Assembly (NCBI GenBank): GCA_016630905.1
Contig: WBMQ01000006.1
Span: forward strand, 1,116,001-1,180,000
From: Capillidium heterosporum
Lineage: Eukaryota > Entomophthoromycota > Entomophthoromycetes > Entomophthorales > Capillidiaceae
Reading direction: 5' to 3'
DNA length: 64,000 bases
Shown here piece after piece: positions 11,879 through 22,593 of the stretch. The notes beneath the pieces are model-generated. The model was not told the DNA's origin, made no database searches, and saw nothing but the letters and a program-made list of their open reading frames with translations. Every line of letters begins with the position of its first letter. Within the stretch, counting starts at the first letter, position 1. A program made the translations under genes and the position numbers.

Positions 11879-12465
11879 ATGATGACTTCAGTTAATACCA
11901 ACACCCTAGCCAACGGAAGCACAACAGTTACGTCGCGGTCGAGATCTTTCCTGGGTGAAGTGAACCGCAACAACATAGGTCAACTCAAAACTTTGAACTC
12001 GTTGATGTTCCCCGTTTCCTACTCACCAGCCTTTTATCAAGCTGTATTAAGTTCAGGAGAGTTTGCTAAATTATGTAATTTATTTCTATTGTTGACTAAA
12101 TTGACCTCATGTACCTTTTAGGTTACTACCATGACATTTGTGTTGGAGCCGTCTGCTGCCGCAAAGATGATATGGAGAAAGATACTACGTTGCAAGAGAA
12201 GGAGCATTCATGTTATATAATGACTTTAGGAGTTTTAGCAGCTTACCGTAAACAAGGTTTAGGGAGCTTGATGTTGGAACATGTTCTAGATTTTTGTAAG
12301 AAGGATACCACTATGAAGAAGGTTTACTTACACGTTCAATTTGACAATGAACCAGCCCTCAAGTTCTATGCCAAGTACGGGTTCGAAAAGGCTGGAGTCG
12401 TCAACGAGTACTATAAGAATATTAAGCCAAGCGATGCTCATTTGTTAGTCCTTAATTTGAAGTAA
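11879..12465 (+). CDS. GNAT N-alpha-acetyltransferase, NAA50 (San) type
   Basis: Transfers acetyl from acetyl-CoA to protein N-termini, normally in association with the ribosome-bound NatA complex. 179 residues in two exons, 11879-12074 and 12122-12465, split by a 47-nt intron whose removal restores the core (GEFAKLCYYHDICVGAVCCR). The NAA50 hallmarks are LMFPVSYSPAFYQAVL near the N-terminus, the acetyl-CoA loop YRKQGLG at about 107-113 (R/QxxGxG/A), LHVQFDNEPALKFYAKYGFE, and the YYKNI-PSDAHLL ending typical of San/NAA50. The first of two consecutive ATGs is taken as start. The extra N-terminal 40 residues, Ser/Thr/Asn-rich, are longer than in animal NAA50. Confidence 0.94.
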
Positions 12466-13643
12466 ACTAATACAATTTTTTATAAATTCCCTAGTGTCTA
12501 ATTTTAATGCTTTATTTATTTTTGAATTTGACAATCTAATTTAGCTCAAATTTAGAATGAACATTTAATGGTTTCTACCTTGGAAATGAACATATAGGAT
12601 ACGAATGTATAGATGTGTTCCTTTTGTTACTAGAACTTAGCTTAGATTACTTAATATCTGTACATTTCATACAATTTATCATATTAAAAATGCTAACATT
12701 TCTCATGAAACTTTTAGTAAGGAATAATTTATAACATTGTCTAGGTAGCTGTGTCCAAGGTTTTCAAAGATAACTCAACTTTAGTATTTAAGCTTTCATC
12801 AGTAATAGAACAACATCAGCACTTTAGCAAATATCAGATATTGAGAAACTGACTAATTTAATTTGGAAGGTATATATATAACTGACCATTATAAATTAAA
12901 CTTTAACATATTTACCTCTGTATTTCAATCCAATTCAACCTCATATCAACCTTTGATCATACCATTAATGACAAAAGTGACATATTTTAGGTTAAACAAA
13001 ATCTAGGTAAAGTTTTACATTATTTTTTTGCCATCTACACTAACCTAAATCAATCCATCTTAATTATCTAAAAATCAATCCATTTTAATAGTTAAAACTA
13101 CCTTTATGAAGCTGGCTTTTGACTTGGATACTTATATCGATTATAAACTCCAAGAGATTACTAGTGACAACGATTAAACATAGTATATACCCAATGTTTA
13201 TATCTAGTCTGATTATCAGAAAGTTGCAGTGATGTACACTTTCTTCTTTCTCAATTATTTATATATATCCAGGCCAATTCCATAGACAATTGTCTTGAAG
13301 TTAAACCATTATTCTCTTTAATACTAAGATTTACTATAAACCTACACTACCTTTATAGTTGCAAGTCACCTTGATACTAGCAACTCTATCATCAATACAG
13401 CTTATCGAAATAGAAAATAATGAATATAATGTATAGTATATACCTCTAGCATCTTTAATGCTTTCCTCTCTAGGTATTTTTGAATCATATACCATTCCTA
13501 TATATAAAACATAAATGCTTAGCAATAAAATTTAAGAATCAAGACTATTATATCGTAGTGACTGTCACTTAATACGGATGCTCTTTAAACAATTAAAACA
13601 TTACATACAACGATGAGTTTAATATACAAAGCTGAACTAAACT
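12466..13643. other. Intergenic, no gene seen
   Basis: AT-rich spacer between convergent genes (NAA50 on plus, CoA-transferase on minus). Minus-strand ORF 13334-13525 has no family signature and begins in AT-rich DNA. No other structure seen. Confidence 0.5.
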
Positions 13644-15264
13644 TTAGATAGCACCAGCCGTTTTCAAGTTTTCTAACTTAGTTTGATCGTATTTCAACAC
13701 TTCAGTCAAGATTTGATGAGTATGCTGACCTAAAGTAGGTGGTGGTAGGTAGATATCCGATTTGTAATCTGAAAACTTTATAGCCGGCCCTGAATAGGCA
13801 GATTAATATATATAAAGAGAAATTAAATGCTTACCAACCAAATTGATATCACCCAACTTTTCATGGTAGACACTTTGAATCATATCTCTAAATTGAACCT
13901 GTGGGTGTTGAAAGGTACCTTTGATATCGTTGATGGGGGCAAAAGGGATGCCTTTACCTTCGAATCTGTCCAACCAAAATTCCAGGCTTTCTTTGGAAAA
14001 CTCCTTCTGAAGTATATCGATCAACATAGCTCGGTTGTCGACCCTTTTGGCGTTAGTGCTAAAAAGCTGTATGTTGGTTTCTTTCTTGATTAGATCAGTT
14101 CGATCCAAGACTTTGGTACACAGTATGTTAAACTGTCGATCAGACCCTGCCCCAACTATAATGGATTTAGACTCTCCGTTGGCATCTGGTTTCGTCAAAA
14201 ATGCCTGATAGGGTACTATGGAGGCGTGAGCTGTGCCTTGCCTTTTGGTAAGTACGTCGGCGGTTAGGTAACTAGATGCTAAGTTGGCAAGGCTGGCTAC
14301 TTGGCAATCTAATAGTGCTGCATCAATATGTTGACCTTTACCTGTTACCGATCTTTTGATAAGAGAAGCTAAAATTGCATTTTGGCAGTACAAACCTACA
14401 TTGCATGTTAGCTGAAATATAATATATATTTGTAAACTTGCCAGTTGTTAAATCTATACAAAGGAAGTTAGTGTTTGTTTTAGAAATACTATGCTACCTG
14501 TTATAGCTACGCCAACTTTTACAGGAGGTCGGTCTGGTTCCCCAGTAATGTGCATCAGTCCAGCTTCTGCCTCCACCATGACATCATAGCCTGGCTTTGA
14601 AGCGTAAGGACCAGTACTTCCATAACCTTGCAGCCATAAGTAAAATACAACTTTACATAAAAACTTACCAGTTATAGAAGCATAGATCAACTTTTCATTA
14701 ATAGATTTCAACTTCTTATAGCCTAAACCTAAGCTCTCCAATTTGCCTGGTAAAAAATTCTCCACCAAGATGTCGGCCCACTTAACCAAATCGTAGATGA
14801 CTTGCTTACCCAATTCGGTTTGAAAATCAACAGTTATTGACCTTTTGTTTCGGTTCACCGATAGGAAATAGGAACTCTCGTAGTTTTCACTGTCATTATG
14901 CTTTAAAAAGGGTGGGCCCCAACTTCGCGTGTCATCGCCTGCCTCGGGCCTTTCTACCTTTATTACATCGGCACTGTTGTTTTGTTAATATAATTTATAA
15001 ATACGAATATATATAGTTATGTACCCTAGATCCCCAAGCAACATCGTACAGTACGGCCCAGCTAAAAGTATACAAATTTACCTTTTTAATACATGCTCTG
15101 TATAAATAAATACCTAAAACTCTAGTGAGGTCTAAAACTTTAATACCGTAAAGTGGACTTGAGCCTCTATCCTTAGCATCCGTAGAAAGGAACTTAAAAG
15201 TGAGACAGCCATTGGATTTAAACAGACTTTTGTTTAAGCGACTAATTTTAGTACAGATGTTCAT
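13644..15264 (-). CDS. Family III CoA-transferase, SUGCT-like, mitochondrial
   Basis: Predicted to exchange CoA between dicarboxylic acids (succinyl-CoA:glutarate CoA-transferase is the closest family by motif), linked to lysine/glutarate catabolism in mitochondria. 446 residues in seven exons: 15264-15114, 15061-15025, 14973-14669, 14626-14498, 14453-14442, 14395-13835, 13789-13644. All junctions keep phase and the sum is 1341 nt. The N-terminus (MNICTKISRLNKSLFKS) is basic and lacks acid, like a presequence. Conserved stretches are KVLDLTRVLAGPYCTMLLGD, VIKVERP, SYFLSVNRNKRSI, SITGYGSTGPY, the GYD segment holding the likely catalytic Asp, RQGTAHASIVPYQAF and PPPTLGQHTHQIL. Exon 5 is a 12-nt microexon giving DLTTG at its junctions. 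The intron after it starts GCAAGT, a GC-AG intron. An upstream TTG at 15279 is not needed. Confidence 0.95.
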
Positions 15265-15975
15265 ATTATTTGAGGTCAATTCTTGAGTAAGAGCAAGTAG
15301 AAATTTGAAAAGTCAGTCCTTGATGGCTTTTAGTGACGTTGTTGATTTGAAAAGCTTAGGATAAAATCTTTAGCCAAGCCGATAAAATAGAAAAGTGGGT
15401 GTAGATGAGCTGCAAGATGAGTAAAATTCAACTTGTAAGTATATAAGTATCCTAAAGCTAACTTTTAGTGGATACTCTATTATCCTCAAATATCAAATAC
15501 TATCTAGCCAATACAATAATGTTGCCTTTATTGATACTGATATACGGTTCTTAATTATCTGTTAATACCATCTTAATTTGATATTGTGCAACCTGCTTGA
15601 GTAAAGTTTTGGAGATTTGAAATTTCAATAATATATAATCATATGATGATAAAAAGGGATACTGATAGCTTACTTAATTTGATAGAATTGCTACTATTAC
15701 AACTTGAAGTACAGCGTGTTTAATCTAAATATGGCATATATAAAACGCCATTTCAACCTACTTAAATTTCCCCAACTGAGTAACGTGGTCTATATAGTTA
15801 GCATCCCATTGTCTGATGGAAATGAGCAAGTTCTTTAAATTCTTATAACCCTCTACTAACTGATCACTCTACAACATTTAGATTTTGTTCAACCGTTGCT
15901 TGCTATCTACATTTTCCATTTAAGCTTCCTTTACTATGGTTTGTTTTTTAGCTATCAAAGCCTGTAAAAGTACAG
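15265..15975. other. Intergenic, no gene seen
   Basis: AT-rich promoter region of the CoA-transferase gene and 5' flank of an F-box relic. No supported feature. Confidence 0.5.
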
Positions 15976-17190
15976 GTGTCATATTTTAACCTGAAAGGAT
16001 ATTTAGATTCAAAATCCAACCTCAACTTGCCTTTTGCTAAGAATATCAATATGTTGGATCAACTACCTTACAAAGTACTTGAAGAGATAACCAACAATTT
16101 AAAGTACAAAAGTGTAACGAATTTCTATTTATTTACAAGCTTTTTTCGACAGTTTTTCAGAGATGTGTCCTCTTTACTGATAGAAGATTTCCCAGAGGAT
16201 CTGTCATGAGTACTAGGAAGGATCTCAACTTCACTAGCAAGATGGTGGCTAAGTATGAACACTTTTTCAAAGAGGATATATTTTACAACCATAATGAAGT
16301 CTTGGAAGTTGGCAAATTCTGCGCAAGGAGAGTAGTTTGCTGCCTCGAAAATCAGACACCCCTTTAACCCTATGGAAACCCCTGCTGCTATCCAATTTAT
16401 ATAAAACTCTAAAGCTATATTTTGATGATTTTGACTTCCAAGTCAATCTATTTCAACTTCTAAGCAATTTAAGGGAGCTGAAGATAATATATAATACTCA
16501 GATCACAGAGTATATAGTTACCAATATTTCCAATCTAGCATTTATGCTACTGAAAACTTACAACGCATGCAACTTTAGTCAACTGTAAACTATATGTAAA
16601 AGCTTCTCTAGTTTGAAGCCATCTACTGTAAAGAGTTAAACTATCAAGAAAATTAGGGCTAACCTACCTGTTTTTTCAAATCTTTGGAGATTTATGTTGA
16701 AGGGGAACAAGTATCTTATAAACTCATTCTTACTAGATAAGCAAGTATTCCCAAAGCCAGTCTACTTTGAGTTGAAGCATAAGTATAAAAATCGCGAATT
16801 AAAGTATTTCGCCTTTCCTAATTAGTCTCAATTAGTCAAAGTCCAGCTCTGGTTGGTATCCTGCTACGACTTCAAGAACAGTTTGAAGCAGAGTATAGTA
16901 TTGCTAACATCAGCAAACTATTTGAAAAGATTCTTGAGCTAAAATTTCAAATGGAGCTACTTTTTAACCATTTCTCTATCTTCATGAACCTATCCCCCCA
17001 TTCACCAACTATATTTATTTAAAGTAGAAGATGCCGACAAGCAATTCTTGAGATGACTGTTAACTTGCATATCAAACTTACAGGTGTTGAAATATTAAGC
17101 TTTAAAATTGAAGCCTAAGGATGAAAGTTGATACGAAGAGTTAAATATTAAGGATATTGATTTATCAACTTTGATCATCAGTTCGTAGCC
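15976..17190 (+). pseudogene. Broken F-box/leucine-rich-type gene
   Basis: An F-box-like start (MLDQLPYKVLEEITNNL from 16051, followed by KSVTNFYLFTSFFRQFF) would make a substrate-binding subunit of an SCF ubiquitin ligase. After 16209 the reading continues only by jumping frames: a segment containing STRKDLNFTSKMVAKYEHFF, then 16337-16588 with leucine-rich text (LFQLLSNLRELKIIYN), then further pieces to about 17190, each ended by stops. No splice sites were found that join them in phase. I read this as a decayed gene with several frameshifts and stops. A functional multi-intron gene seems less likely because stops fall inside the protein-like blocks. Confidence 0.6.
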
Positions 17191-18339
17191 TGGCCTAGAG
17201 CTAAAACAGATCCTTGGGTTAAGATGTGAGTACATCTGGATAGACTGCATGCCGATAGGTTTCTAAAGTGAGGTATAATAAACCTTTTACTTTAGCTTAA
17301 TTGAATACTTTTATATTACAACGACTTTATTTTGATTCTTCGATTTACATTATTCAAAATCAGTATTTATGCTTCCTTCATCTCTTTTAGTACTATTAAA
17401 TGATGTTACTGTTGTATGAACTAATATCATTCAACAAATTTGGTTTGTATTTTCTTCACTATTTTGTTTATGATTTGGTATTACAATTTTGGAATATCTG
17501 CTTGAGTTGATTAGGAACTAAAGCGACCTGTATGATACCTTCACATACTCCTCCTCTTTTAATAAATATGTACACTCAACCCTCATCTCAGTTGGGCTAT
17601 TGTCATTAGGTGTTAGGGAAATAGAAACGGATTTGCGTATCTCTTTGTTTATGTAAGCTTTGGCTAACCTTCGAAATACTTTTCTAATAGGAAATATTAG
17701 TTTACATAATCACATCTTTTTGAAGTTTATATATACTAAATATTGATGAGTATCTTGATTTTAATATACATATGGCTTTGTATAAATCACAATGTAAACT
17801 GGAGAATTAAATATACTTTTGACCAAAATTTATATAACAATCAGATATACTATACAGTTTCAATTTAATCTAATTTTTATCTATATATTTGCACTTTAAA
17901 GTTAATATAACTTTTACAAGAGATATTATTTCAATTATATGTATATATTAATAGATTACCTGTGAACTTAATTTATAGTTTACTTTCTCAGGTTGTAGGG
18001 ATATGAAGTTGTATTGATTTCATATGAATGATATTGCTAAAATATTTATAAAATATAATGTTTCAAAGATACATTTTCAACCTACAGATTTAATATATCG
18101 TTTATGAAGCAATATTCGTATTTAGTATCGGCTTAGCAAAACTCTCGCTCTCAAAATCAACTGATCTTCAAATTGATGAAAAGTGCATCCAAAATTGGAT
18201 TTGTCTATATTGATTTGCATTTTTGGCAATCATTTCATATCAAAGTAAAGCTTTGCAGCTTGACTAAAGAGCATCTGTTGTCTTTAACTATAAATTTATA
18301 TTATATTCTCAACACAACTCCATTTTCAAAAGTAAAACT
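17191..18339. other. Intergenic, no gene seen
   Basis: Very AT-rich spacer. It probably includes the tyrosinase promoter; no TATA box can be distinguished from the general A/T background. Confidence 0.5.
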
Positions 18340-19575
18340 ATGTTTATACTACACCTACTAGTAACATTGCCATTGCTACTCAAATATCTGAGCGGGACCT
18401 GCACTCCAGTAGTCCGCAAGGAAATCCGAGAGCTGACGATAGAGGAGCGTAACCGACTGCTGAGAGCCTTTAGAAAGCTACATGAGTTGACCGACGAGCA
18501 AATAGCAAATGGTGAGATATCCGAGTTCGAGAAATTGGCCCAGATACACGACAAATCCAATAAGTTTGCCCACGGTAGGCCAGTATTTTTACCCTGGCAT
18601 AGAGTTTTCCTACGCTATACCGAAAAGAAGCTGCAAAAGATTGACCCTGGCGTCACTTTAGCTTACTGGGACTGGTCGCTTGACTCCAAGTACCCCCATA
18701 AGAGTGAGATATTTGGGCCTGATTTTTTAGGTAGCCAGGGTAAAGTTGATCCAGGGAATGACCAATCCAAAGACTACTGCATGACGGATGGCATTTTCGC
18801 CAACGTAACCTTTAATTACCCAGAGCCTCACTGCTTTAGAAGGTCCTTCGAGTCTGGTACTGGTGAGATTGGCGAGCTACCCTCCCCCGAGGAGATCATG
18901 GTAGCCACCAACGAGCCCATGTACTCCTTCTTCGCCCACATGTTTGAGGCTATGCACGGGTACCCCCACATGAATATTGGGGGTGGGGACTCTGACTTTC
19001 AAACCATGTCCTCGCCTCTAGATATCATATTCTACTTTCACCACACATTTATCGATAATATCTGGTACCAGTGGCAAAAGAAGCACCCCGACGCTGAACA
19101 GCCTTACGAAGGAATTCGATACCACAAGAAGGGTACCTTGGAGGACCGAATTAGGCCGTTCAACTTCCAAGTTAAGGACACTTTAAACACGACCTCTGAT
19201 TTCTTCTGTTATACCTACTCCACTTATCCCAAACCGATTGTGGCACCAAATGAAGGCGGCAATGGAACAGTATCCGAGAAGATGTCGAGATCAGTGTCAA
19301 TCCCCAAGTATAAATACAACCCTATGTTCAACAAGTTTAAAGGAAAGAGCGCTCGAGATATCATCAAAAATTTCCCAATTAGGCGTAAAGGTACTGGGGG
19401 CAGGTCCTATAAACCTAAGGAGTTCACTATATCCAAGTTACCACCGCTTTCTACTGAATGGGTGCGAAAGAATGGTTTGGATCTTGCTACCGTTGAGGAG
19501 GATAAGGAAATGATTGACAACTTCAAGGACGTGCTCAACGACCAAGCGATATTTATACCATTGGCTCGAAGTTAG
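18340..19575 (+). CDS. Secreted tyrosinase (type-3 copper monooxygenase)
   Basis: Oxidises monophenols and diphenols to quinones, as in melanin formation or cuticle/phenolic chemistry. Single exon, 411 residues. A hydrophobic signal peptide occupies about residues 1-20 (LLVTLPLLLKYLSG), so secretion is predicted. The CuA site shows His70 (QIHDK), His78 (KFAHGRP) and His87 (LPWHRVFLRYTE). The CuB site shows His206 and His210 (EAMHGYPHMNIGG) and the His234-His235 pair in FYFHHTFIDNIW. AYWDW follows CuA as expected. All six copper ligands seem present, so the core should be active. The C-terminal 130 residues are basic and Pro/Lys-rich and match no domain I know. No intron is present, unlike most genes in the window. 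Confidence 0.92.
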   Translation: MFILHLLVTLPLLLKYLSGTCTPVVRKEIRELTIEERNRLLRAFRKLHELTDEQIANGEISEFEKLAQIHDKSNKFAHGRPVFLPWHRVFLRYTEKKLQKIDPGVTLAYWDWSLDSKYPHKSEIFGPDFLGSQGKVDPGNDQSKDYCMTDGIFANVTFNYPEPHCFRRSFESGTGEIGELPSPEEIMVATNEPMYSFFAHMFEAMHGYPHMNIGGGDSDFQTMSSPLDIIFYFHHTFIDNIWYQWQKKHPDAEQPYEGIRYHKKGTLEDRIRPFNFQVKDTLNTTSDFFCYTYSTYPKPIVAPNEGGNGTVSEKMSRSVSIPKYKYNPMFNKFKGKSARDIIKNFPIRRKGTGGRSYKPKEFTISKLPPLSTEWVRKNGLDLATVEEDKEMIDNFKDVLNDQAIFIPLARS

Positions 19576-20139
19576 TTTCCTCAAAGTATAGGCTGGTTTC
19601 TTTTTGCTAGATTAAAGTTTTGGATTTGATATTAACATGTGGACAGGAAGGCGATAGTTCTTTTGATTTTCAACTTTTTCATATCCCTTTAAACTTATAT
19701 GCTTGATCGGCAAATGTGACTCTATCCTGAAAAGCTGGCCAATTTTTCACAGTTCCAACTGTATAAAACTGCGTAGTTTAGCTGAACAGAATAGTAAGCC
19801 AACTTTAAAGGCTCGTTGTTTAGAAAGTTTCTGTTAATATATATATACAGCGCAACCAATATTATATTTTAAGAGTATATACCATCTTGAAAGTATTTAT
19901 AGTGCTGGTTATAATAAATTCCCATTTAAAAGGTTTAGTTAAAGTAAATATAGCAACTCTACGTACATATTTATCTTAAACTTTGATAATCCTATATTAT
20001 TACAAGATATAAACTACAGGTTCTCTCTAAAATAAAAATACTTAATAATATATGGATGCTAACTATGCGGCTCAAACCTACCTTTACTAATATAGTCCAA
20101 TATTCATCGAATCAAAAGCAAGTTTAATAAAGAGAAAGT
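19576..20139. other. Intergenic, no gene seen
   Basis: AT-rich spacer between convergent genes; it holds both 3' ends. No feature resolved. Confidence 0.5.
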
Positions 20140-22593
20140 TTAGAGCTCGATGTCCCCAACCTCCGAGTTGGAACTAACTTCATGGCTGTTGGTGAGGCTG
20201 TCGATCTGGTTCTGCATCTTGACTTCCTCATCTTGTAAGCGGCCTACAAACTCGGCCTCCGATTCGATTTCATTCTTATACTTGAGGATGGACAGCTCCA
20301 ACTTGGCTACTTCCTTGGTCATATTCATGACGTTCTTGTCCAAGTCAGTGAATAGACTCTGCTTTTGGTCTTCAACTGAGATGAACTCTTCCCCCTTCTT
20401 CATAAGCTGCTTGTCGGCCAGGATGGTGCACAGTTGTTCGGTATAGAACTTGATACCTTTGCCGTACTCAGTCGCTTGCATAAGTTCAGAACGCTTGTCC
20501 TCGATCAGCTGGTTTAAAAAGGTAAGCTCCTTCTGAGCATTGTGAATCTCCTTGAGGACCTGGTTATGAACCTTGTCCTCGAGATCCAGGCTGTGGTTTT
20601 TTACCTTTTGTAGCTTCTCGACCTCAACTTGCAAAGCGCTCAATAAACTATCGAGTGCCAAATCGTACTTCTTGCGTTGCTCTTTGACCGTCTCCTTGAG
20701 GCAGCTGGCCTTGTAGTTGGTGGAGATTACCTCTCCTTCGATATGCGTTACTTTGTCCTTGAAGTCAGCAAGGTACTTTTCTTTGGTTTTGGCGTGTTCA
20801 AGGTGACGGTTGATACTGGAACTCAGGTCGTTGAACGATTGGTTGAGTTTGGCCATCTCGTGCTTGGAACGCTCAAGTGCCTTGGTTGCCAGTTGGAAAT
20901 TCTGCGTGTATGAAGCCTCCTGTATTGCCATATGACGCTTGAGCTTCTTTAGAGCCAACGTCGCCTCCTTTTTAGCCTTCCGTGCCTCAGTTAACTTATT
21001 ATCTAAGCAAACAGCTAATGAAATCTTACTCTCGGCATCATCGCTGTTGGGCTGCTTGATAGAATCGGGCTCGAAGATGATGGGAAGAGTGGTGATGTGC
21101 ACAGGGGTGCTTCGAAACCCAATGAATGTAAAAGTAATCATATAGTTGGTAAATGCCTCCAGCTTATCTATGAAAATCGTATGGTTGTCTAGGATTTCCC
21201 ATGCGGTCCACTCCTTTCCATTTACCCTGAGACATGAGCTGACACGGTCTATAACCTCAGCGTCAGATGGTAGGGATTCATACTCTTCTGTTGAAATAGT
21301 AGGAGCGGTTGAAGGTAAAAGGCTGGCTTTGTCTTCGGATTCTTGAATTAAACTTTTAGACTTGGATAAAAGGCTAATGAAATTAAGCGGAACAACCCAG
21401 CCAATCAATACGGTGTTGATGCCAATATACTTGATAGCCAAGTCGAAACTATCTCCAATATCTCCAGCAATGGGTCGTAAAACAGCTTCTTCGTCCCCAG
21501 CTAGTTGAGTAGGTCCCTTCGACTTGGCTGTGCTTGATTTCCTTGAGCTGGAATTTCCTTTACGTTTAACTTTAGGGCTTGAGATCGGATCGACTATAAG
21601 CTTCGGCGATAGTATCGTTGTTGACAACTTACCACTTATTTTAAGGTACCGAAACTTGTGAATTATCTCTATTTTGCTGGTTCGGAAGATGGGTCCTGAA
21701 AAATTTCGGTTGCGAAGCAGAATCAACTGGGTCATGAGATGCCCCAATCCCAAATAGACACTATAGCCGATGGCATGGACGTTTATATACCAATAGATCC
21801 CTTCTAGCGGAAAAAACAAATTGGAGCTGAAGTTAGCGTAAGCTATCAGGCAAGCGAAGAACATAGGGACTAAGGTAAAACCTAAGTAGCTGCCTAAAAG
21901 GTTAACATGAAAAAAAGTATCAAGGATTAGACAAACTACGGAAGGATCTACTTTGAATTGTAGATAAGCGACACAGGATGCAACAGAAGAATCAATCACC
22001 AATTGCATAAGGAAGATGAGGGGGTAGATAAAAGGGGGTACGTTTCTCGACAACTTGAAAGGGGCGAAAGACGAGAGGCAGAGCACTAGCAGATCGAAGC
22101 GGTGCTCTACTCCAAAAATGTTTCCAAGCAAAAAATTGATCATAAAAATGAAGCCCCAAGCGACAAGTGCCATCACTGATACGGTTGTGCTGCTGGAAAA
22201 GTTGTGCTTAGCCTTCTCCTTAGGTTTGTCGCTGCTCGGAAAATGGCAGAAGACGGTTTTGTCCCACATGGACAGGACGATGGGGCTCAAGTCAGTGCTG
22301 GATTCGTTAGTCAAGTCGCATCCACTCTCAGTTGAACTTTCGCTGCTGGTTATAGCCTTCAAAGGTTCATGCTCAGTCTCAATAACGTTCTCCTCATCGT
22401 CAATTGAAATACCTTGGCCGATGTGGGTGGTTTTGTGATCCAGACGGAAGGATTTGACTTGAATCTCACGAAAAGTCTGTCGGTAAAATGATATACAAAC
22501 GTTGCTGATGCGGGCTGGGAAACTGGTGTCGCCAGTTTTGATGGTTGAGTTGGTACATGAAGCTGAAGTTTCATCTATCTTTTTTGAGATCAT
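20140..22593 (-). CDS. Multi-pass membrane protein with central Ig/FN3-like part and long coiled coil
   Basis: Not firmly recognised. Single exon of 817 residues starting at an ATG. Residues 1-130 are polar and acidic/Ser-rich. About 135-295 contain five or so hydrophobic helices (VMALVAWGFIFMINFLLG, PLIFLMQLVIDSSVASCVAY, LGFTLVPMFFACLIAYA, INVHAIGYSVYLGLGHL). A basic Ser-rich linker follows, then another hydrophobic segment near 390. A beta-rich stretch near 450-510 resembles a fibronectin-III fold (RVNGKEWTAWEI, YMITFTFIG, TPVHITTLP). About 545-795 are a nearly continuous heptad-type coiled coil rich in Lys, Glu, Gln and Leu. The layout of N-terminal membrane helices, FN3-like part and C-terminal coiled coil recalls fungal AcrB-type proteins of the ubiquitination network. 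That is a weak suggestion from architecture only. It is divergent from the thioredoxin gene. Confidence 0.75.
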   Translation of the reverse strand: MISKKIDETSASCTNSTIKTGDTSFPARISNVCISFYRQTFREIQVKSFRLDHKTTHIGQGISIDDEENVIETEHEPLKAITSSESSTESGCDLTNESSTDLSPIVLSMWDKTVFCHFPSSDKPKEKAKHNFSSSTTVSVMALVAWGFIFMINFLLGNIFGVEHRFDLLVLCLSSFAPFKLSRNVPPFIYPLIFLMQLVIDSSVASCVAYLQFKVDPSVVCLILDTFFHVNLLGSYLGFTLVPMFFACLIAYANFSSNLFFPLEGIYWYINVHAIGYSVYLGLGHLMTQLILLRNRNFSGPIFRTSKIEIIHKFRYLKISGKLSTTILSPKLIVDPISSPKVKRKGNSSSRKSSTAKSKGPTQLAGDEEAVLRPIAGDIGDSFDLAIKYIGINTVLIGWVVPLNFISLLSKSKSLIQESEDKASLLPSTAPTISTEEYESLPSDAEVIDRVSSCLRVNGKEWTAWEILDNHTIFIDKLEAFTNYMITFTFIGFRSTPVHITTLPIIFEPDSIKQPNSDDAESKISLAVCLDNKLTEARKAKKEATLALKKLKRHMAIQEASYTQNFQLATKALERSKHEMAKLNQSFNDLSSSINRHLEHAKTKEKYLADFKDKVTHIEGEVISTNYKASCLKETVKEQRKKYDLALDSLLSALQVEVEKLQKVKNHSLDLEDKVHNQVLKEIHNAQKELTFLNQLIEDKRSELMQATEYGKGIKFYTEQLCTILADKQLMKKGEEFISVEDQKQSLFTDLDKNVMNMTKEVAKLELSILKYKNEIESEAEFVGRLQDEEVKMQNQIDSLTNSHEVSSNSEVGDIEL

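Noticed and set aside
20150-22438. Plus-strand ORFs within 20140-22593
   Set aside because: Antisense shadows of the 817-residue coiled-coil gene.
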